Assembly: GCF_004342175.1 (NCBI RefSeq)
Contig: NZ_SMAO01000009.1
Location: 91,057 to 155,056 of the forward strand
Direction of reading: 5' to 3'
From: Thiobaca trueperi
Lineage (GTDB): Bacteria; Pseudomonadota; Gammaproteobacteria; Chromatiales; Chromatiaceae
DNA: 64,000 nucleotides
The translations under genes were made by a program, and so were the position numbers. Numbering within the stretch: the stretch's first letter is position 1; each line of letters opens with the position of its first letter. Of this stretch, positions 1 through 10,821 are shown one piece after another. Under the pieces are notes generated by a model. That model was given only the letters and a program-made list of their open reading frames with translations. It made no database searches and was not told the DNA's origin.

Positions 1-1
1 G

Positions 2-400
2 ACCAAGAATCTGCGGCTGCCCTGGCAGAGCGGCGCACGCTGGTTCTGGGAGACGCTGGTCGATGCCGATCTGGCCTCCAATACGCTTGGCTGGCAGTGG
101 ACCGCTGGCTGTGGCGCCGATGCCGCGCCCTATTTTCGGGTCTTCAACCCGGTGCGCCAGGGCGAACGCTTCGACCCGCAGGGCGTCTATGTGCGGCGCT
201 GGTGTCCCGAGCTGGCGCGACTGCCGGACACCTGCATCCATCAGCCCTGGACCGCCTCCCAGGCCGTTCTGACGGCGTGCGGGGTGCGGCTCGGTCGCGA
301 TTATCCGCTGCCGATCCTCGATCTTGCGGCGTCGCGTCAAGTGGCGCTCGCCGCCTGGTCAGACACCCGTTTAACCGCCGATGCCCTGGAATCGCGTTGA
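2..400 (+). CDS. phr: Deoxyribodipyrimidine photolyase, C-terminal part (cut by window start)
   Basis: Light-driven repair of cyclobutane pyrimidine dimers using FAD. Only the last 132 codons are in the window; the frame is open from base 2 to a TGA at 398-400. The visible part is the end of the helical FAD-binding domain: a WQWTAGCGADAAPYFRVFNP block followed by QGERFDP, YVRRWCPEL and IHQPW, the usual order in class I photolyases. The real start lies upstream of the window. It reads toward guaA with 55 bases between them. A cryptochrome cannot be excluded from the C-terminus alone, but the conserved blocks are those of bacterial photolyases. Confidence 0.88.
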   Translation, partial: TKNLRLPWQSGARWFWETLVDADLASNTLGWQWTAGCGADAAPYFRVFNPVRQGERFDPQGVYVRRWCPELARLPDTCIHQPWTASQAVLTACGVRLGRDYPLPILDLAASRQVALAAWSDTRLTADALESR

Positions 401-455
401 TTTTGTCCATTCCTGTCCATCGCTATTTTCCACCGACCACTGATCTTGCAGCCTC

Positions 456-2030
456 ATGCCCAATATCCACGCCGACCGCATCCTGATCCTCGACTTCGGA
501 TCCCAATACACCCAGTTGATCGCCCGGCGCGTGCGCGAGGCCGGGGTCTACTGCGAGCTTCATTCCTATGACCTGGACGCCGAGGCGATCCGCGCCTTCG
601 CTCCAAGCGGCGTCATCCTCTCCGGCGGCCCGCAATCGGTGCATGCGGCCAAGACCCCGCGCGCCGACCCCCTGGTGTTCGATCTGGGCGTCCCGGTGCT
701 CGGGATCTGTTACGGCTTGCAGACCATGGCGGCGCAGCTCGGCGGCACCGTGATTCCGGCGACCCATCGCGAATATGGCTATGCCCAGGTGCGGGCGCGC
801 GGACACTCGCGTCTGCTGCGCGACATCGAGGATCACACCAGCCCCGAAGGTCACGGCCTGCTGGATGTCTGGATGAGCCACGGCGACCGGGTGGACGCCC
901 TGCCGCCCGGCTTCAAGGTCATCGCCGAGACCGACAATGCCCCGCTCGCCGGCATCGCCGACGAGGAGCGCCGCTTCTATGGGGTGCAGTTCCATCCCGA
1001 AGTGACCCATACCCGTCAGGGGCAGCGTCTCATCGAACGCTTCGTTCATGAGATCTGCGGCTGCGGGCGGCTCTGGACCCCGGACAACATCATCGAAGAC
1101 AGCATCGCCAGGGTGCGTGCCCAGGTCGGCACCGACAGGGTCGTGCTCGGACTCTCCGGCGGTGTCGATTCGAGCGTGGTTGCCGCGCTGCTGCATCGCG
1201 CCATCGGCGATCAGCTCACCTGCGTCTTTGTCGATAACGGTCTGCTGCGGCTCGGCGAGGGCGATCAGGTGATGAGCACCTTTGCGCGTCACATGGGCGT
1301 CAAGGTGATCCGGGTCGATGCGGAGGATCGCTTTCTCGGTCGGCTCAAGGGCGTGACCGACCCCGAGCAGAAACGCAAGATCATCGGCAATACCTTCGTC
1401 GAGATCTTCGACGACGAGGCCGGTAAGCTCGACGACGCCCGCTGGCTTGCGCAGGGCACCATCTACCCGGATGTGATCGAATCTGCCGGCAGCAAGACCG
1501 GCAAGGCCAAGGTCATCAAGTCGCACCACAATGTCGGTGGTCTGCCGGAAGACATGAATCTCAAGCTGGTCGAACCGCTGCGCGAGCTGTTCAAGGACGA
1601 GGTGCGCCGCATCGGCATCGAACTCGGCCTGCCGTCCGAGATGGTCTACCGTCATCCTTTCCCCGGCCCCGGACTCGGGGTGCGGATCCTGGGCGAGGTG
1701 CGCAAGGAAGACGCCGAAACCCTGCGCAAGGCCGATCATATTTTCATTGAGGAACTGCGCCGTGCCGACCTCTACGATCAGGTCTCGCAGGCATTCGCCG
1801 TCTTTCTGCCGGTGCGCTCGGTGGGCGTGGTCGGCGACAACCGGCTCTATGCGCCGGTCATCGCCCTGCGCGCGGTCGAGACCATCGACTTCATGACCGC
1901 CCGCTGGGCGCATCTGCCCTATGACTTTCTCGATCTGGTCTGCCGGCGCATCGTCAACGAGGTTCCCGGCGTCTCGCGCGTGGTCTACGACATCACCGGC
2001 AAGCCGCCGGGCACCATCGAGTGGGAGTGA
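456..2030 (+). CDS. guaA: GMP synthase (glutamine-hydrolysing)
   Basis: Converts XMP to GMP with glutamine and ATP, the last step of guanine nucleotide synthesis; cytoplasmic dimer. The 524-residue length is standard. The N-terminal class I glutamine amidotransferase domain shows [15 protein letters not shown] and the nucleophile motif [13 protein letters not shown], with the HPEVTHT histidine near residue 180. The ATP pyrophosphatase loop [17 protein letters not shown] follows, and the protein ends with the dimerisation domain and the conserved GTIEWE tail. In several gammaproteobacteria, such as Pseudomonas, guaA is followed by tadA; here tadA appears 7 kb downstream, after an inserted gene block. 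guaB is not in the window. Confidence 0.98.
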   Translation: MPNIHADRILILDFGSQYTQLIARRVREAGVYCELHSYDLDAEAIRAFAPSGVILSGGPQSVHAAKTPRADPLVFDLGVPVLGICYGLQTMAAQLGGTVIPATHREYGYAQVRARGHSRLLRDIEDHTSPEGHGLLDVWMSHGDRVDALPPGFKVIAETDNAPLAGIADEERRFYGVQFHPEVTHTRQGQRLIERFVHEICGCGRLWTPDNIIEDSIARVRAQVGTDRVVLGLSGGVDSSVVAALLHRAIGDQLTCVFVDNGLLRLGEGDQVMSTFARHMGVKVIRVDAEDRFLGRLKGVTDPEQKRKIIGNTFVEIFDDEAGKLDDARWLAQGTIYPDVIESAGSKTGKAKVIKSHHNVGGLPEDMNLKLVEPLRELFKDEVRRIGIELGLPSEMVYRHPFPGPGLGVRILGEVRKEDAETLRKADHIFIEELRRADLYDQVSQAFAVFLPVRSVGVVGDNRLYAPVIALRAVETIDFMTARWAHLPYDFLDLVCRRIVNEVPGVSRVVYDITGKPPGTIEWE

Positions 2031-2047
2031 TTGGGCGTCTGGCACCC

Positions 2048-4825
2048 ATGAACGCCGTCGAAATCGAACAGGCCATCACCGATCTGGCGGCGCAGCCCTT
2101 TGACCCTGTGGAGTTCCCTTACGCCTTCCTTGAAGCCTTCGGCAACAAGGCGACGACCATCAAACGCCTGCGCGCCGGGGCGTCGAACAAGTCCGATCTG
2201 GGCGGCGTGCTCCAGACCAGCAACATCCATATCCTGACCTGCGATACCGGGCGGGTGACGCAGACGCTGGCCGTCCTCAAGGCCAGCCCGGCGACGGTGA
2301 AGGCCAAAGCCAAATTCATCCTCGCCACCGACGGCACCGACTTCGAGGCTGAAGACCTGGCGAGCGGCGAAACCGTCGCCTGCGCTTATCCCGACTTCCC
2401 GGACCATTTCGGCTTCTTCCTGCCGCTGGCGGGGATCACCACTGTCCGGCAGATCAGCGAGAACGCCTTCGACATCCGAGCGACCAGCCGCCTCAACCGG
2501 CTCTACGTCGAACTTTTGAAGGACAACCCCGAATGGGGCAGGGACGAGCGCCGCCACGACATGAATCACTTCATGGCGCGGCTCATCTTCTGCTTCTTCG
2601 CCGAGGATACCGGCATCTTTGGCGGCAAGGGCAAGTTCACCGAAACCGTTGCACAGATGAGCGCGCGGGATTCGTCCAACACACACGAGGTGATCGGCAC
2701 GCTGTTCCTGGCCATGAACACCGAGCGCAAGGACCGGGCCGCTGCCAACATTCCCCGCTGGGCCAGCAGCGACGACTTTCCCTACGTCAACGGCGGTCTG
2801 TTCTCCGGCAGCATGGAGGTGCCGCGATTCAGCAAAATCGCCCGCTCCTACCTGCTGCACGTCGGCGGGCTGGACTGGACCCGGATCAACCCGGACATCT
2901 TCGGTTCGATGATCCAGGCCGTCGCCGACGATGAGGAGCGCGGCGAGCTGGGGATGCACTACACCAGCGTGCCCAACATCCTCAAGGTGCTGAATCCGCT
3001 GTTCCTCGACGACCTGCGGGCGAAGCTGGAGGAAGCGGGCGACAACTCCCGCATGTTGCTGAACCTGCGCAAGCGCCTGGCGCGGATCCGGGTGTTCGAT
3101 CCGGCCTGCGGCTCGGGCAATTTCCTGGTCATCGCTTACAAGGCGATGCGCGAGATCGAGGCCGAGATCAACCGGCGGCGCGGCGAGCCTGACCTCCGTT
3201 CGGTCATTCCGCTGACGAATTTTCGCGGGATCGAACTGCGCGACTTCCCGGCGGAGATTGCGCGTCTCGCGCTGGTCATCGCCGAGTATCAGTGCGATGT
3301 GCTGTACAGGGGCCAGAAGTTGGCGCTGGCCGATTTTCTGCCCCTGAGCAATGAGAACTGGATTACCTGCGGCAATGCACTGCGGCTGGACTGGTTGAGC
3401 ATTTGTCCGCCGACCGGGACGGGCGTGAAGTTGCTGGCCGATGATCTTTTTCAGACGCCGCTTGATCAGACGGAGATTGATTTCGAGAACGAGGGTGGGG
3501 AGACGTATATTTGCGGGAATCCGCCGTATCTTGGGAATACTTGGCAGTCCGCAGAACAGAAAGCAGAAATCCGCGATGTGGCGAATGGTCGCACGCGCTC
3601 TCCCGGATTTCTCGATTATGTGGCGGGTTGGTTCATCAAAGCGGCGGATTACATCAAGCACGCTGGCGGTTTGGCCGCTTTCGTCAGCACGAACTCCATT
3701 TGTCAAGGACAAACCGTTCCGATTCTCTGGCCGATGGTTTACAGCACCGGCTGCGATATTCTTTTCGCCTACACATCTTTCAAGTGGGCGAATCTTGCAA
3801 GCCACAATGCAGGCGTGACCGTCGCGATTGTCGGCATTGGCGCGCCAAGCAATGGGCTGCGCCATTTGTATGAGCATCAAGACGATGGAAGCGTTGTGCT
3901 GCGCGATGGCACATCTATCACGCCATACCTGTCTATGGGTTCGCCCGTCATCGTTGAAAAACGTAATGCGCCGTTTTCAGAACTGGCCGTTATGGAATTT
4001 GGCAACAAACCAAGTGACGGTGGCAACCTGCTATTGAGCCGAGATGGTCTGCAATCATTAGGGCTGACAGAGAAACAACGAGAAAAATTCATTCGTCGTA
4101 TCTACGGCTCGCAGGACTTCATCAATGGCGGCGCGCGCTTTTGCATCTGGATTGAAGACAGACATTTGTCAGAAGCGCAGAAGATTCAAGTATTAAGTGA
4201 ACGTATTGAGGCAGTTCGTGCCTTGCGCTTGGCAAGTCCCGACAAGGGTGCAAGAACCATTCTTGCCAAACGTCCCCATCAGCTCAAACTAATGCGAATT
4301 GGCAACACGCACACGATCATCGTGCCAAGCGTTTCCTCGGAGCGCCGTCCATACTTGCCAGTCGGTATCGTTGATGAGCGAACCACGCTCACTAACCTTG
4401 TATTTGGTCTCTACGACGCCCCGCTCTGGAACCTCGCCCTCATCGCCTCACGCCTGCATCTGGTCTGGATCGCCACCGTCTGCGGCAAGCTGAAAACGGA
4501 TTTCCGCTACTCCAACACCCTCGGCTGGAACACCTTCCCCGTCCCGACCCTGACCGAAAAGAACACGACCGACCTCACACGCTGCGCCGAAAATATCCTG
4601 CTGGCGCGGGAGCATCACTTTCCGGCCACCATCGCCGACCTCTACGATCCCGACACCATGCCCGCCGACCTGCGGGCGGCGCATGACCGCAACGACGAAG
4701 TCATCGAGCGCATCTACATCGGCCGCTGCTTCAAGAACGACACCGAGCGGCTGGAAAAGCTGTTCGAGCTTTATACGAAAATGACGGTCAACAAGGGTCA
4801 GCAGACGAAGGTATCGAAGCGATGA
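2048..4825 (+). CDS. MmeI-like class I SAM-dependent adenine DNA methyltransferase
   Basis: Predicted N6-adenine DNA methyltransferase of the MmeI/type IIL-like architecture, 925 residues. Visible: an N-terminal domain, a helical stretch near residues 150-320, SAM-binding motif I FDPACGSGNFL at about 350-360, catalytic motif IV NPPY at 491-494, then a target-recognition and C-terminal region. I see no clear PD-(D/E)xK cluster in the N-terminus, so it may be a methyltransferase only, with cleavage supplied by partners; this is inference. The ATG at 2048 was preferred to a GTG at 2021 that overlaps the guaA stop. Bases about 3430-4410 (residues about 460-787) are clearly AT-richer than both flanks, suggesting exchange of the recognition domain. 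It begins 17 bases after guaA, and a helicase and GIY-YIG nuclease follow beyond a toxin-antitoxin pair. Confidence 0.85.
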   Translation: MNAVEIEQAITDLAAQPFDPVEFPYAFLEAFGNKATTIKRLRAGASNKSDLGGVLQTSNIHILTCDTGRVTQTLAVLKASPATVKAKAKFILATDGTDFEAEDLASGETVACAYPDFPDHFGFFLPLAGITTVRQISENAFDIRATSRLNRLYVELLKDNPEWGRDERRHDMNHFMARLIFCFFAEDTGIFGGKGKFTETVAQMSARDSSNTHEVIGTLFLAMNTERKDRAAANIPRWASSDDFPYVNGGLFSGSMEVPRFSKIARSYLLHVGGLDWTRINPDIFGSMIQAVADDEERGELGMHYTSVPNILKVLNPLFLDDLRAKLEEAGDNSRMLLNLRKRLARIRVFDPACGSGNFLVIAYKAMREIEAEINRRRGEPDLRSVIPLTNFRGIELRDFPAEIARLALVIAEYQCDVLYRGQKLALADFLPLSNENWITCGNALRLDWLSICPPTGTGVKLLADDLFQTPLDQTEIDFENEGGETYICGNPPYLGNTWQSAEQKAEIRDVANGRTRSPGFLDYVAGWFIKAADYIKHAGGLAAFVSTNSICQGQTVPILWPMVYSTGCDILFAYTSFKWANLASHNAGVTVAIVGIGAPSNGLRHLYEHQDDGSVVLRDGTSITPYLSMGSPVIVEKRNAPFSELAVMEFGNKPSDGGNLLLSRDGLQSLGLTEKQREKFIRRIYGSQDFINGGARFCIWIEDRHLSEAQKIQVLSERIEAVRALRLASPDKGARTILAKRPHQLKLMRIGNTHTIIVPSVSSERRPYLPVGIVDERTTLTNLVFGLYDAPLWNLALIASRLHLVWIATVCGKLKTDFRYSNTLGWNTFPVPTLTEKNTTDLTRCAENILLAREHHFPATIADLYDPDTMPADLRAAHDRNDEVIERIYIGRCFKNDTERLEKLFELYTKMTVNKGQQTKVSKR

Positions 4826-4865
4826 GCATTGCCGAAATTGGTAATCAAAAAGCGAGGAAACCGTC

Positions 4866-5081
4866 ATGATACAAGCCGAACTGATTGCAACCCTGGAGCA
4901 ACTGCCAACAGCGAAACAAGCCGAGGTGCTCGATTTCGCCAGGTTTCTTGTGCAGCGGACGCAACTTGACCAGACTGAACCGAAAACCCTTGCCGAATCT
5001 TCGTTGGCGCAATGGATCAGGAACCCGCTCGGAGTAAAGGATTTTCAACCGCTGAGTCGGGAGGACGCGAATGCCCGCTAG
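4866..5081 (+). CDS. VapB-like antitoxin (DUF2281 type)
   Basis: Small 71-residue protein, probably the antitoxin of the PIN-domain toxin that follows. The N-terminal pattern LIATLEQLPTAKQAEVLDFA and the downstream SLAQWIRNPLGVKDFQPLSR are typical of the DUF2281 antitoxins that pair with PIN toxins. A good ribosome-binding site (GAGGAAA) precedes the ATG. It overlaps the toxin gene by 11 bases, the usual translational coupling. It begins 40 bases after the methyltransferase gene and splits that gene from its likely helicase and nuclease partners. The family is known; neutralising activity here is inferred. Confidence 0.82.
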   Translation: MIQAELIATLEQLPTAKQAEVLDFARFLVQRTQLDQTEPKTLAESSLAQWIRNPLGVKDFQPLSREDANAR

Positions 5082-5493
5082 GCTTTTTATCGATACGAAT
5101 ATCTGGCTCTATGCGCTGATCCCCAATGCCGATGATCCCAATCATGCGCTGGCCGCCGAATTTATACTCGGGCTGACTCGGCCAGTGATCAACTCTCAGG
5201 TAATACGCGAAGCCAGCAGCAATTTATTGAAGAAGGCCGGTATTGGTGAGGTTAAGCTGCGCGCCATCATCCAGGATTGGTATCGAGCGTGCGAAGTTCA
5301 TCCTTCCAATGCCGCGCAGCACATGCTGGCCTCGGAATTGCGGCAGCGATATGCGTTCAGTTATTGGGACAGCCTGATCGTGGCGGCGGCACTCGATGCG
5401 GGATGTACCACGCTCTTCAGCGAAGACATGCAGCATGGGCAGATCATCGATGGCCGTCTGACCATCATCAACCCCCTTGTTGGCAGCTCATGA
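5071..5493 (+). CDS. VapC-like PIN-domain ribonuclease toxin
   Basis: PIN-domain toxin of 140 residues, expected to be a Mg2+-dependent RNase held inactive by the upstream antitoxin. The acidic residues of the PIN fold are visible: FIDTNIWLY near residue 7, the glutamate in VIREASSNL near 51, and the two late aspartates in YWDSLIVAAAL and LFSEDMQHG. The start codon lies within the antitoxin gene. The module is moderately AT-richer than its neighbours, consistent with separate acquisition. Confidence 0.88.
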   Translation: MPARLFIDTNIWLYALIPNADDPNHALAAEFILGLTRPVINSQVIREASSNLLKKAGIGEVKLRAIIQDWYRACEVHPSNAAQHMLASELRQRYAFSYWDSLIVAAALDAGCTTLFSEDMQHGQIIDGRLTIINPLVGSS

Positions 5494-5767
5494 TCGAGAC
5501 CGCCGTGCACGCCAGCCGGACGGGGCATTCGCCCCGTCCGAAATGGTTTGAACGGTGCCGATCTGCCGCCAAAACGCACGGGACGGCGTGAATACCCCGT
5601 CTCGCTTGGAGAAGTTTTGATCGGGTTTTGATTGGCGAGAAGGGGCTTGATGAGTTCGTTAGTTGAAAAATTTGCAATTTCAGTGGATTGCACTCTGCGC
5701 ATGACATTTTGTCTTCTTGATCGCGCTTTGATTGGCGCCATCGGCTGCGACGTTGGCAGAGGTGGAA
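5494..5767 (+). other. Intergenic stretch before the helicase gene, with a perfect hairpin
   Basis: No gene seen. Bases 5517-5540 form a perfect 10-bp stem (CGGACGGGGC / GCCCCGTCCG) with a four-base loop and no U-tract; it may be a weak terminator for the toxin-antitoxin operon. Two copies of a TTTTGATTGGCG motif occur near 5624-5636 and 5726-5737. The 3' end carries a GAGGTGG ribosome-binding site for the helicase gene. A promoter for the helicase-nuclease pair could lie here, but no convincing -35/-10 pair was found. Confidence 0.5.
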
Positions 5768-7820
5768 ATGTCTGACCACGTTCATGTTCCTTCCGTCTCC
5801 GTCACCTACGCCCGTAACGGCACATCCACCCAAGCCAATGCCCTGGGGATGCGGCCCATGCAGGAACGGGCCTACGAGAAGCGCGGCGAGCAATACCTGC
5901 TCATCAAGTCGCCGCCCGCGTCGGGCAAGAGCCGCGCCCTGATGTTTGTCGCGCTCGACAAGCTGGCGAACCAGGGCTTGAAGCAGGCCATCATCGTTGT
6001 ACCGGAGAAATCCATCGGGGCCAGCTTCAACGACGAGCCGCTGTCCAGTTACGGCTTCTGGTCTGACTGGCAGGTTGCCCCCAAATGGAATCTGTGTAAC
6101 GCGCCCGGTAACGACAACGGCGGCAAGGTCAAGTCGCTCGGCGTCTTCCTCGAAGGCGACGACAGGGTGCTGGTCTGCACCCACGCCACCTTCCGCTTCG
6201 CGGTCGATGCCTACGGTGTAGAGGCGTTCGACGACCGCCTGATCGCGGTGGACGAGTTCCACCACGTTTCGGCCAACCCTGACAACAGGCTGGGCGTGCA
6301 CCTCGGGCAGTTCATCGCGCGGGGCAAGACGCACATCGTCGCCATGACGGGCTCTTACTTCCGGGGCGATGCGGAGGCCGTGCTGGCCCCATTGGACGAA
6401 GCGAAGTTCGAGACCGTCACCTACACCTATTACGAACAGCTCAACGGCTACCAGTGCCTCAAACAACTCGACATCGGCTACTTCTTCTACAGCGGTCCCT
6501 ACGTCGATGACATCCTTGAGGTGCTGGACCCCGCCGAGAAGACCATCATCCACATCCCTAATGTCAATTCGCGCGAGAGCACGAAGGACAAGATGCGGGA
6601 GGTAGAGCACCTCATCGAGGCGCTGGGCGAATGGCAGGGCATCGACGCCGCAACCGGTTTTCAGCTTGTCAGGCGCCCCGATGGTCAGGTGCTGCGCATC
6701 GCCGATCTGGTCGATGACGACGCCGCCAAGCGCGACCGTGTGTCCGCCGCGCTGAAAGATCCGGCACAGAAGCACAACCGGGACCATGTGGACATCATCA
6801 TCGCGCTGGGCATGGCGAAGGAGGGCTTCGACTGGATCTGGTGCGAGCACGCCCTGACCGTCGGCTACCGCGCCAGCCTGACCGAAATTGTCCAGATCAT
6901 CGGTCGCGCCACCCGCGACGCGCCGGGCAAGACCAGGGCGAGGTTCACCAACCTGATCGCCGAGCCGGACGCGAGCGAGCAAGCCGTCGCCGAGGCCGTC
7001 AACGATACATTGAAGGCCATCGCGGCGAGCCTGTTGATGGAGCAGGTTCTCGCCCCGCGTTTCGAGTTCAGGCCCAAGAACCCCGACAGCGGCCCGACGC
7101 CGGGTTTTGATTATGGCGAGAACGGTTACGATCCGAGTCGGTGCAATATCGGCGTCAATGAGCAGACAGGCGCATACGAAATCGAGATCAGGGGGCTCGC
7201 CGAGCCCAAAAGCAAGGAGGCGGCGCGAATCTGTCAGGAAGACCTGAACGAGGTGATCGCCAGTTTCGTTCAGGACAAGACCGCCATCGAGCGCGGCCTG
7301 TTCGACGAGGAACTGGTGCCCGAGGAACTGACGCAGGTTCGCATGGGCAAGATCGTCAAGGACAGGTATCCCGAACTGGACGCCGAGGATCAGGAGGCCG
7401 TGCGCCAGCACGCCATCGCCGCCCTCAACCTCACGCAACAGGCCAAGCGGCTTGTCACCGAAGACGAGGGTGAAGGCAAGGACGCATCGCCCAACACCGC
7501 CCTGATCGACGGCGTGCGCCGCCTGGCGATGGATGTGCGTGAGCTGGACATCGACCTCATTGACCGCATCAACCCCTTCGGCGAAGCCTACGCCATCCTC
7601 GCCAGGACCATGAGCGAGGACAGCTTGAAGCAGGTCGCGGCGGCCATCTCGGCCAAACGCACGAGTCTGACGCCGGATGAGGCGAAGGAACTGGCGGTGC
7701 GCGCCGTCCAGTTCAAGAAGGAGCGCGGACGGGTGCCCGCGCTCGATGCGCAGGATCCGTGGGAGCGGCGCATGGCCGAGGGTGCGGCCGCCTTCATGCG
7801 CTACAGGAAGGAGGGGCGCT

Positions 7821-7828
<8 letters not shown>
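5768..7828 (+). CDS. SF2 DEAD/DEAH-type helicase of the putative defence locus
   Basis: Superfamily 2 helicase or translocase of 686 residues. Walker A is SPPASGKS (residues 48-55), Walker B is VDEFHH (161-166, a DEFH variant of DEAH), motif III is MTGSYFRGD, and motif VI is QIIGRATR (376-383). The C-terminal third is helical and ends with a short motif (GRVP, then D, then ER) that recurs at the N-terminus of the next protein. The ATG at 5768 was chosen over 5732 because GAGGTGG precedes it. The stop overlaps the GIY-YIG start by 8 bases, so the two are translationally coupled. I infer an ATP-driven role in restriction or DNA translocation; the substrate is unknown. Confidence 0.85.
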
Positions 7829-9579
<1,751 letters not shown>

Positions 9580-9583
9580 GATA

Positions 9584-9636
9584 TTTAAAACAATCGCTTA
9601 AAAATTCTGTCAATCCTGTCTATTCAATCCGGAACC
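9584..9636. repeat. Partial GGATTAACAGGATT-type repeat
   Basis: Half copy of the palindromic repeat family, reading AAAACAAT...TTCTGTCAATCCTGTCTATT. It overlaps the end of the DAACS gene: the last codons N-R-Q-D-stop are encoded by it. Confidence 0.7.
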
Positions 9637-10821
9637 TCGCACCTCCCGATCCACGATCGCCGCCACCACCAGATCGCCCCAGACATTGATGGCGGTAATG
9701 GGATAGTCGAAAAAGCGATCCACGACCAGATAGAGCGCCAGATAGGTCTGGGGCAGTCCGAGCAGATCCAGCATGAAGGCCATCATGGCGATGCCGCCGC
9801 CGGGGATGCCGGCAGTGCCGGCGGAGGAGGCCATGGTCAGCAGGACGATGAAGAGCGCCTGCCAGATACTCAGATCGGCGCCGGCCAGTTGGGACATGAA
9901 GATCAGCAGGATGGACTGATAGAGCGCCGAGCCGTCCATGTTGAGCGTCGCGCCCAGCGGCAGGGTGAGACTGGTGACGCGCTCGCTGATTCCCGCCGCT
10001 TCAAGCGCTCGTTTGGAGACCGGGTAAGTGGCGTTGCTGGAGGCGGTCGAGAGCGCGGTCAGCAGCGGTTCGCGGCAGGCCGCGACAAATGGCCAGGGCG
10101 AGCGTCCCGCGCGGACGCGGTAGAGCGTTGGCATGACGATTAGGGCATGCAGGAAAGCGGCAAGCGCCACGGCCCAGACGAAGGGGCGAAGCTGCAAGAC
10201 CCCCGTCCAATCCATCCCCGCCAGTCCGGTGTAGACCAGCGCCATGACGCCGATAGGGGCGAGCTTGAGGACGCCGGCAAGCATTTGCATCACCAGTGCA
10301 TCCAGCGCCTGCGCGCCGCCGAGAAGGGTCGCGCGATGATCTGCGGCAAGCCGCCGGGAGGCCAGGGCCGCGATGACCGCGACGAAGACGATGTGCAGCA
10401 CATTGCCCTCGGCCAGCGAGGCGAAGAGATTGCTCGGAATCAGGTTGGCGATCATTCGCTCCAGACTGAAAGCCGCCTCGGTCGGCTGCGCTGGCGGCAG
10501 ATCGAGCAGGCCGGCAGGGATGTCGTGCGAGAGACTCAGACCGATGACGGTGCCGAGCGTGGCGGCGACGGCGCTGGTCAGCAGGTAATAGCCCAGTGCC
10601 CGCCCGCCGATCTGTCTGAGATCCGTACCCCCGGCCAGCGAGGCATAGATGGAGACCAGAATCAGCGGCAGGATCAGCAGCTTGAGTACCGCGAGAAAGA
10701 TCTGTCCCAGCCAGGCGACATAAGGCGCGCCAGCGGGAAAGAGCAGCGCCAGCAGGATGCCGAGCAGCAGCCCGATGGGGATGGAATAGAGCCTGTGCAT
10801 GGGACGGAAGCCAGGGCTCAT
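9610..10821 (-). CDS. Dicarboxylate/amino acid:cation symporter (DAACS family)
   Basis: Inner-membrane secondary transporter of the GltP/DctA family, importing C4-dicarboxylates or acidic amino acids with H+ or Na+. About 403 residues with many hydrophobic segments. Family motifs visible: the serine-rich STASSNATYPVSK hairpin, the substrate/cation motif NMDGSALYQSI, and GTAGIPGGGIAMMAFML. The ATG chosen overlaps the MurE-like stop (ATGA); a start eight codons further in (MHRLYSIPIG) is also possible. The last four codons derive from a dispersed repeat, so the C-terminus has been altered. The substrate cannot be told from sequence alone. Confidence 0.9.
   Translation of the reverse strand: MSPGFRPMHRLYSIPIGLLLGILLALLFPAGAPYVAWLGQIFLAVLKLLILPLILVSIYASLAGGTDLRQIGGRALGYYLLTSAVAATLGTVIGLSLSHDIPAGLLDLPPAQPTEAAFSLERMIANLIPSNLFASLAEGNVLHIVFVAVIAALASRRLAADHRATLLGGAQALDALVMQMLAGVLKLAPIGVMALVYTGLAGMDWTGVLQLRPFVWAVALAAFLHALIVMPTLYRVRAGRSPWPFVAACREPLLTALSTASSNATYPVSKRALEAAGISERVTSLTLPLGATLNMDGSALYQSILLIFMSQLAGADLSIWQALFIVLLTMASSAGTAGIPGGGIAMMAFMLDLLGLPQTYLALYLVVDRFFDYPITAINVWGDLVVAAIVDREVRGSGLNRQD

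Noticed and set aside
423..2045. 540-codon open frame opposite guaA
   Set aside because: Antisense shadow of a GC-rich gene; no motifs, the guaA frame is full length and recognisable.
1985..3880. 631-codon open frame opposite the methyltransferase gene
   Set aside because: Shadow frame with no recognisable domain; the plus-strand frame carries motifs I and IV.
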